Below, piece after piece: positions 6,533 through 9,762 of a DNA stretch of 9,762 nucleotides; within the stretch, counting starts at the first letter, position 1, and each line of letters begins with the position of its first letter. The stretch comes from Clostridiales bacterium (GTDB lineage Bacteria; Bacillota; Clostridia; Christensenellales; CAG-138). The translations under genes were made by a program, and so were the position numbers. The notes below the pieces were generated by a model. The model saw only the letters and a list, made by a program, of their open reading frames with translations. It made no database searches and was not told where the DNA came from. The DNA lies in NCBI GenBank assembly GCA_003486785.1, contig DNFZ01000181.1, positions 1 through 9,762 of the forward strand, in the 5' to 3' direction.

Positions 6533-8248
6533 ATGCAAAACGAGAAAACACAAGCAAACCCGCTCGGCGGAGCGATGCTCAACCTCTATCCCGACAGCTT
6601 GGGCGCGACCCTGAGCGAAGCCGCGGCGTTTCTTTCAAACGACGCGGTGCGCGGCGCGTTTTCCGCGCTCTATGTGCTGCCGAGCCTGTTTCATACCGAT
6701 CTGGATCGCGGGTTTTCCGTGATCGACTATGGAATTGAGGAAACCCTTGCCACGCAAGCCGACTTGGACGCGATCCGCGCGAGCGGCGTTTCGCTCAAGC
6801 TCGATTTTGTGCTCAACCACGCATCCGTGCAGTCTCCGCAGTTTCAGGATATGATCGCACGCGGGGACGATTCTCCCTATCGCGATTTTTTCATCGACTG
6901 GAACGCGTTCTGGCTGGATCACGGCGAGATGACGCAGGAAGGCTACATCCAACCGGACGCGCAGCTGATTGCGGATATGTTTTTTCGAAAGCCGGGGCTG
7001 CCGATTCTCATGGTTCGCTTTCCGGACAAGACCGAGCACCCGTATTGGAACACGTTTTATCAGGAGATTCGCTATCCCCGCCTGACGGCAGGCGATTGGA
7101 TGAATGCTTTGCCGCTTTCGCAGCCTGAGGCCGAAACGCTGGCGCAGCAGGTGAATGCCGCGCTGGACGCAGGGAAAAAGCCCGCCGGGATCGACTGGCC
7201 GCAGGGTACTGCCCAAATCGGGATTAACGCTTTGGAGTCGCGCAGAACATATTTAGGCCAGATGGATCTGAATGTCAAAGCGCCGCTCGTCTGGACGTTT
7301 TATGAGGAGACGCTAACGAAGCTCGCCTCCTACGGCGCGAAGATCGTGCGGCTGGACGCGTTTGCCTATGCCTCCAAGATCGCAGGCAGGCGAAACTTTT
7401 TCAACGAGCCGGAGACTTGGGACATGCTGGAGCGTCTGCGCGGCTTGGCGGTGCAAAACGGGCTCTCGCTCCTGCCGGAAATCCACGCGACCTATGCGGA
7501 GCAGACGTATGCCGAGATTGCAAAACGCGGCTACATGACCTATGACTTCTTCCTGCCGGGGCTGCTGCTGGATGCGCTGGAGACCGGCTCCGGCGCGCTG
7601 ATATGCCACTGGGCAAAAGAACTCAAGCAGAACGATTTTCGCGTGGTCAACATGCTGGGCTGTCACGACGGCATCCCGCTGCTGGATTTGCGCGGCCTGG
7701 TGCCGGATGAACGGATTGAATCGCTCATCGACACCATCGTCTCGCGCGGCGGCTACGTGAAGAACCTCTACGGGCAGAAGAACGCCTATTATCAGGTGAA
7801 TGCAACGTATTTCTCCGCGCTGGGCGAGGGCGAGAGAAGGCTGCTGTTTTGCCGCGCGGTGCAGCTCTTCATGCCCGGCATCCCGCAGGTTTGGTATCTT
7901 GACCTGTTCGCGGGCAAAAACGACCACGAGGCGGTATCGCGCGCGGGCGCGGGCGGGCACAAGGAGATCAACCGCACCAATCTTTCCAAAGCGCGGGTCG
8001 AAGAAGCGCTCAGGATGGAAATCGTGCAAAAGCAGCTCAAACTGCTGCGCTTTCGCAACGCGTTTTCCGCGTTTGGATTTGACGCGAAGCTGACGCTCAC
8101 GCAGGAGGGCGAGTCCGTTTTGACGTTCGTTTGGGAGAAAGACGGACATACCGCGTTTCTCCGCGTAGACTTTGCGACGGCTGTTTTCACTGTGGAGGGG
8201 ATCGATCCGCAGGGCATGACGGTCTTTTCGATGGCTGAGATGGAATAA
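6533..8248 (+). CDS. GH13_18 alpha-glucoside phosphorylase (sucrose phosphorylase family)
   Basis: A 571-residue (beta/alpha)8 enzyme of the sucrose-phosphorylase subfamily. It should cleave an alpha-glucoside with phosphate to alpha-glucose 1-phosphate plus an acceptor. The catalytic set is complete: nucleophile D275 in IVRLD, acid/base E316 in LPEIHATY, stabiliser D379 in GCHDGI, and H96 in VLNHAS. Other family signatures are LLLDALETG (~344-352), YYQVNATYFSALG (419-431) and PQVWYLDLFAGKND (451-464). It is longer than bifidobacterial sucrose phosphorylase (504 residues), mainly from ~65 extra residues in domain B (~176-240). The region corresponding to the acceptor-binding loop also differs (see findings). 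Hence the acceptor may be fructose, glycerol, glycerate or something else; the name sucrose phosphorylase would be unsafe. No signal peptide; cytoplasmic. AGGAG at 6523-6527 supports ATG 6533. Confidence 0.9.
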   Translation: MQNEKTQANPLGGAMLNLYPDSLGATLSEAAAFLSNDAVRGAFSALYVLPSLFHTDLDRGFSVIDYGIEETLATQADLDAIRASGVSLKLDFVLNHASVQSPQFQDMIARGDDSPYRDFFIDWNAFWLDHGEMTQEGYIQPDAQLIADMFFRKPGLPILMVRFPDKTEHPYWNTFYQEIRYPRLTAGDWMNALPLSQPEAETLAQQVNAALDAGKKPAGIDWPQGTAQIGINALESRRTYLGQMDLNVKAPLVWTFYEETLTKLASYGAKIVRLDAFAYASKIAGRRNFFNEPETWDMLERLRGLAVQNGLSLLPEIHATYAEQTYAEIAKRGYMTYDFFLPGLLLDALETGSGALICHWAKELKQNDFRVVNMLGCHDGIPLLDLRGLVPDERIESLIDTIVSRGGYVKNLYGQKNAYYQVNATYFSALGEGERRLLFCRAVQLFMPGIPQVWYLDLFAGKNDHEAVSRAGAGGHKEINRTNLSKARVEEALRMEIVQKQLKLLRFRNAFSAFGFDAKLTLTQEGESVLTFVWEKDGHTAFLRVDFATAVFTVEGIDPQGMTVFSMAEME

Positions 8249-8269
8249 TCAATTGAAGTGAGGAAAACG

Positions 8270-9762
8270 ATGAAACGAACAGAGTTGGAACGGGTTACGC
8301 CCGGTGCGGTGGGGATTTCCGCCGCCGCAATCGAAGCGTTTTTAGACGAGCTGGAGTCCGGCTTTACTGAGCCGCACGGCTTGATGATCCTCCGGCACGG
8401 CAAGGTCTGCGCCGAGGGATGGTGGGCGCCCTATGCGCCGGGCATTCGCCACGGGCTGCAGTCGCTCTCCAAAACGTATGCGGCGACCGCGGTCGGCATC
8501 GCCTGCACAGAGGGGATTTTGCGGCTGGACGAGCCTGTTTCTGAGATTTTCCCCGAAGAGATGCCCGCGGATGTATCCGAAAACCTTAGAAAGATGACCG
8601 TGCGGGATGTGCTCTGCATGGGCACCGGCATGGAGACGATGCCGCGCCCGGGCGCAGACTGGATTCGCGACTTTTTCGCAACGCCCGTACTGCACGAGCC
8701 GGGCAGCGCGTTTTTCTACAACAGCACAGGCTCGACGCTGCTGGCTGCAATGGTGCGCCGCCGCTCGTGCGAAACGCTGCAGCAATATCTCAAAACACGC
8801 CTGTTTGACAAGATCGGCATCGACGCGGAGAATTTCTTCATGGCGACCATGCCGGACGGCACGGAGGTCGGCGGCGGCGGGTTTTTCGCCACGACGGAGG
8901 ATAACCTGCGGCTCATGCTGCTGTATCACAACGGCGGCATCTGGGCGGGCGAACGCATTCTTTCGCTGGAATACGTGAACCTTGCCACGTCAAAACAGAT
9001 CGACACCGCGAGCGAGTCCATCGGCAACCCGCCCGCGCTGGACAATTTTGTGGGATACGGGTTCCAAATCTGGATGTGTCGCCACCCCGGCTGCTATCGC
9101 GCGGACGGCGCGTTCGGGCAGTATTCCATCGTGCATCCCAAGCTGGACATGCTCGTCTCCATCAACGAGACTGCGGGCAGCGCACATTGGGCGCAGAAGT
9201 CGCTGGACTGCATCTGGCGCTTCTTTGAACGGCTGGAAAACGAGCCGTTTGCCGCGGATGCAGAGGCGGATGCACGGCTGTTTGCGCGGATGCAACGCCT
9301 CTCTTTGCCAAAGCCCGCCTATCAGCCGCACGGCGCGCGCGAAGCGCTGACGGGAAGCTATGCTACCTGTGGCGGGAGGCTCGTCTTTGGCGAGCTGACT
9401 GGCAACATGATGGGCGGTATGCCGTTTCCGCCGGATGTCACAAGCTGCGACGTGCGCTTTTCGGATGCAGCCTGCTTTTTGACGCTTCGCTATGCGAATC
9501 AGACAGAGCAGAACTACCGGATTGCGCTGGATGGTTCACGGCGCGAGAACGACTATGCCTGCGAAGGCTCCCCGATGACGCGCGTGCTGCTGAGCGGCTA
9601 CTTTGAGGCGCCGGAGCGGCTGGTCTTCACCGCGCGCTGGATCGAAACCTGCTTTGAGCAGGAGTATTGCCTTGCGCTGGGCGAAGACAAGCTGACCTTT
9701 ACGCGCAGGAGCATCAACGCCGCCTTCGCGTTCCTGACAAACCTTGTGCCGACCGAATGCGT
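8270..9762 (+). CDS. SxxK serine hydrolase (class C beta-lactamase/EstB-like esterase), 3'-truncated
   Basis: The frame stays open from ATG 8270 to the window end, giving 497 residues and no stop. The N-terminal ~335 residues are a beta-lactamase-fold hydrolase: S65-L-S-K68 supplies the nucleophile and general base, Y150-N-S the second motif, and the G283-Q-Y segment after GYGFQIWMC (~262-270) the third. A further domain of at least 150 residues follows from ~345 (ALTGSYATCGG onward); I cannot name it. No signal peptide or lipobox is visible, so a cytoplasmic esterase, deacetylase or amidase is likelier than an antibiotic-resistance or cell-wall enzyme. It begins 21 bases after the phosphorylase stop, with GAGG (8260-8263) as a modest binding site, so it belongs to the kinase-phosphorylase operon. 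It is the third serine esterase-type enzyme in the locus. Confidence 0.88.
   Translation, partial: MKRTELERVTPGAVGISAAAIEAFLDELESGFTEPHGLMILRHGKVCAEGWWAPYAPGIRHGLQSLSKTYAATAVGIACTEGILRLDEPVSEIFPEEMPADVSENLRKMTVRDVLCMGTGMETMPRPGADWIRDFFATPVLHEPGSAFFYNSTGSTLLAAMVRRRSCETLQQYLKTRLFDKIGIDAENFFMATMPDGTEVGGGGFFATTEDNLRLMLLYHNGGIWAGERILSLEYVNLATSKQIDTASESIGNPPALDNFVGYGFQIWMCRHPGCYRADGAFGQYSIVHPKLDMLVSINETAGSAHWAQKSLDCIWRFFERLENEPFAADAEADARLFARMQRLSLPKPAYQPHGAREALTGSYATCGGRLVFGELTGNMMGGMPFPPDVTSCDVRFSDAACFLTLRYANQTEQNYRIALDGSRRENDYACEGSPMTRVLLSGYFEAPERLVFTARWIETCFEQEYCLALGEDKLTFTRRSINAAFAFLTNLVPTEC

Noticed and set aside
8270..9762. Reading the SxxK protein as an antibiotic-resistance beta-lactamase
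   Set aside because: No signal peptide, operon with sugar genes, an extra C-terminal domain and motif variants (YNS, GQY) typical of esterase-like members of the family.
1..9762. Mobile elements, CRISPR arrays, tRNA or rRNA genes
   Set aside because: No transposase or integrase genes, spaced repeat arrays, or tRNA/rRNA-like sequences were seen; gene order and codon style look uniform.

Overview
The window is a single-strand (+) carbohydrate-utilisation locus from a GC-rich Gram-positive anaerobe, most likely a gut-type Clostridia member. Three things suggest this: a LplA/LplB/LplC-type sugar ABC importer whose binding protein ends in a DUF3502-like C-terminus and which has no ATPase gene beside it, strong AGGAGG-like ribosome binding sites, and a GH13_18 phosphorylase of a type I recall mainly from Clostridia. 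I cannot name the genus.

Layout. (1) 1-3325: importer block with the 3' part of a solute-binding lipoprotein gene and two permease genes. A strong hairpin with a UUCG loop lies between binding protein and first permease, and a clear intrinsic terminator closes the block at 3364-3388. (2) 3326-3609: non-coding leader with a possible extended -10 promoter and a perfect palindrome. (3) 3610-5388: two cytoplasmic alpha/beta-hydrolase esterases of different families, an HGGG/GFSAGG esterase and an EstD/tributyrin-esterase-like enzyme. (4) 5389-5594: non-coding gap with inverted repeats and a weak terminator-like hairpin. (5) 5595-9762: a tightly spaced trio of P-loop small-molecule kinase, GH13_18 alpha-glucoside phosphorylase and SxxK serine hydrolase. 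The last gene runs off the window without a stop codon.

How they may work together (inference). The importer brings in an oligosaccharide or glycoside. The three serine hydrolases, none with a visible signal peptide, could remove acyl groups inside the cell. The phosphorylase would split an alpha-glucoside to glucose 1-phosphate plus an acceptor, and the kinase could phosphorylate that acceptor or another product. The pairing of an uncharacterised kinase with a divergent GH13_18 phosphorylase, surrounded by three different serine esterases, is the most interesting aspect. The natural substrate cannot be read from the sequence. An acylated alpha-glucoside, such as a glucosylglycerol- or glucosylglycerate-type compound or an acyl-sucrose, is a testable guess.
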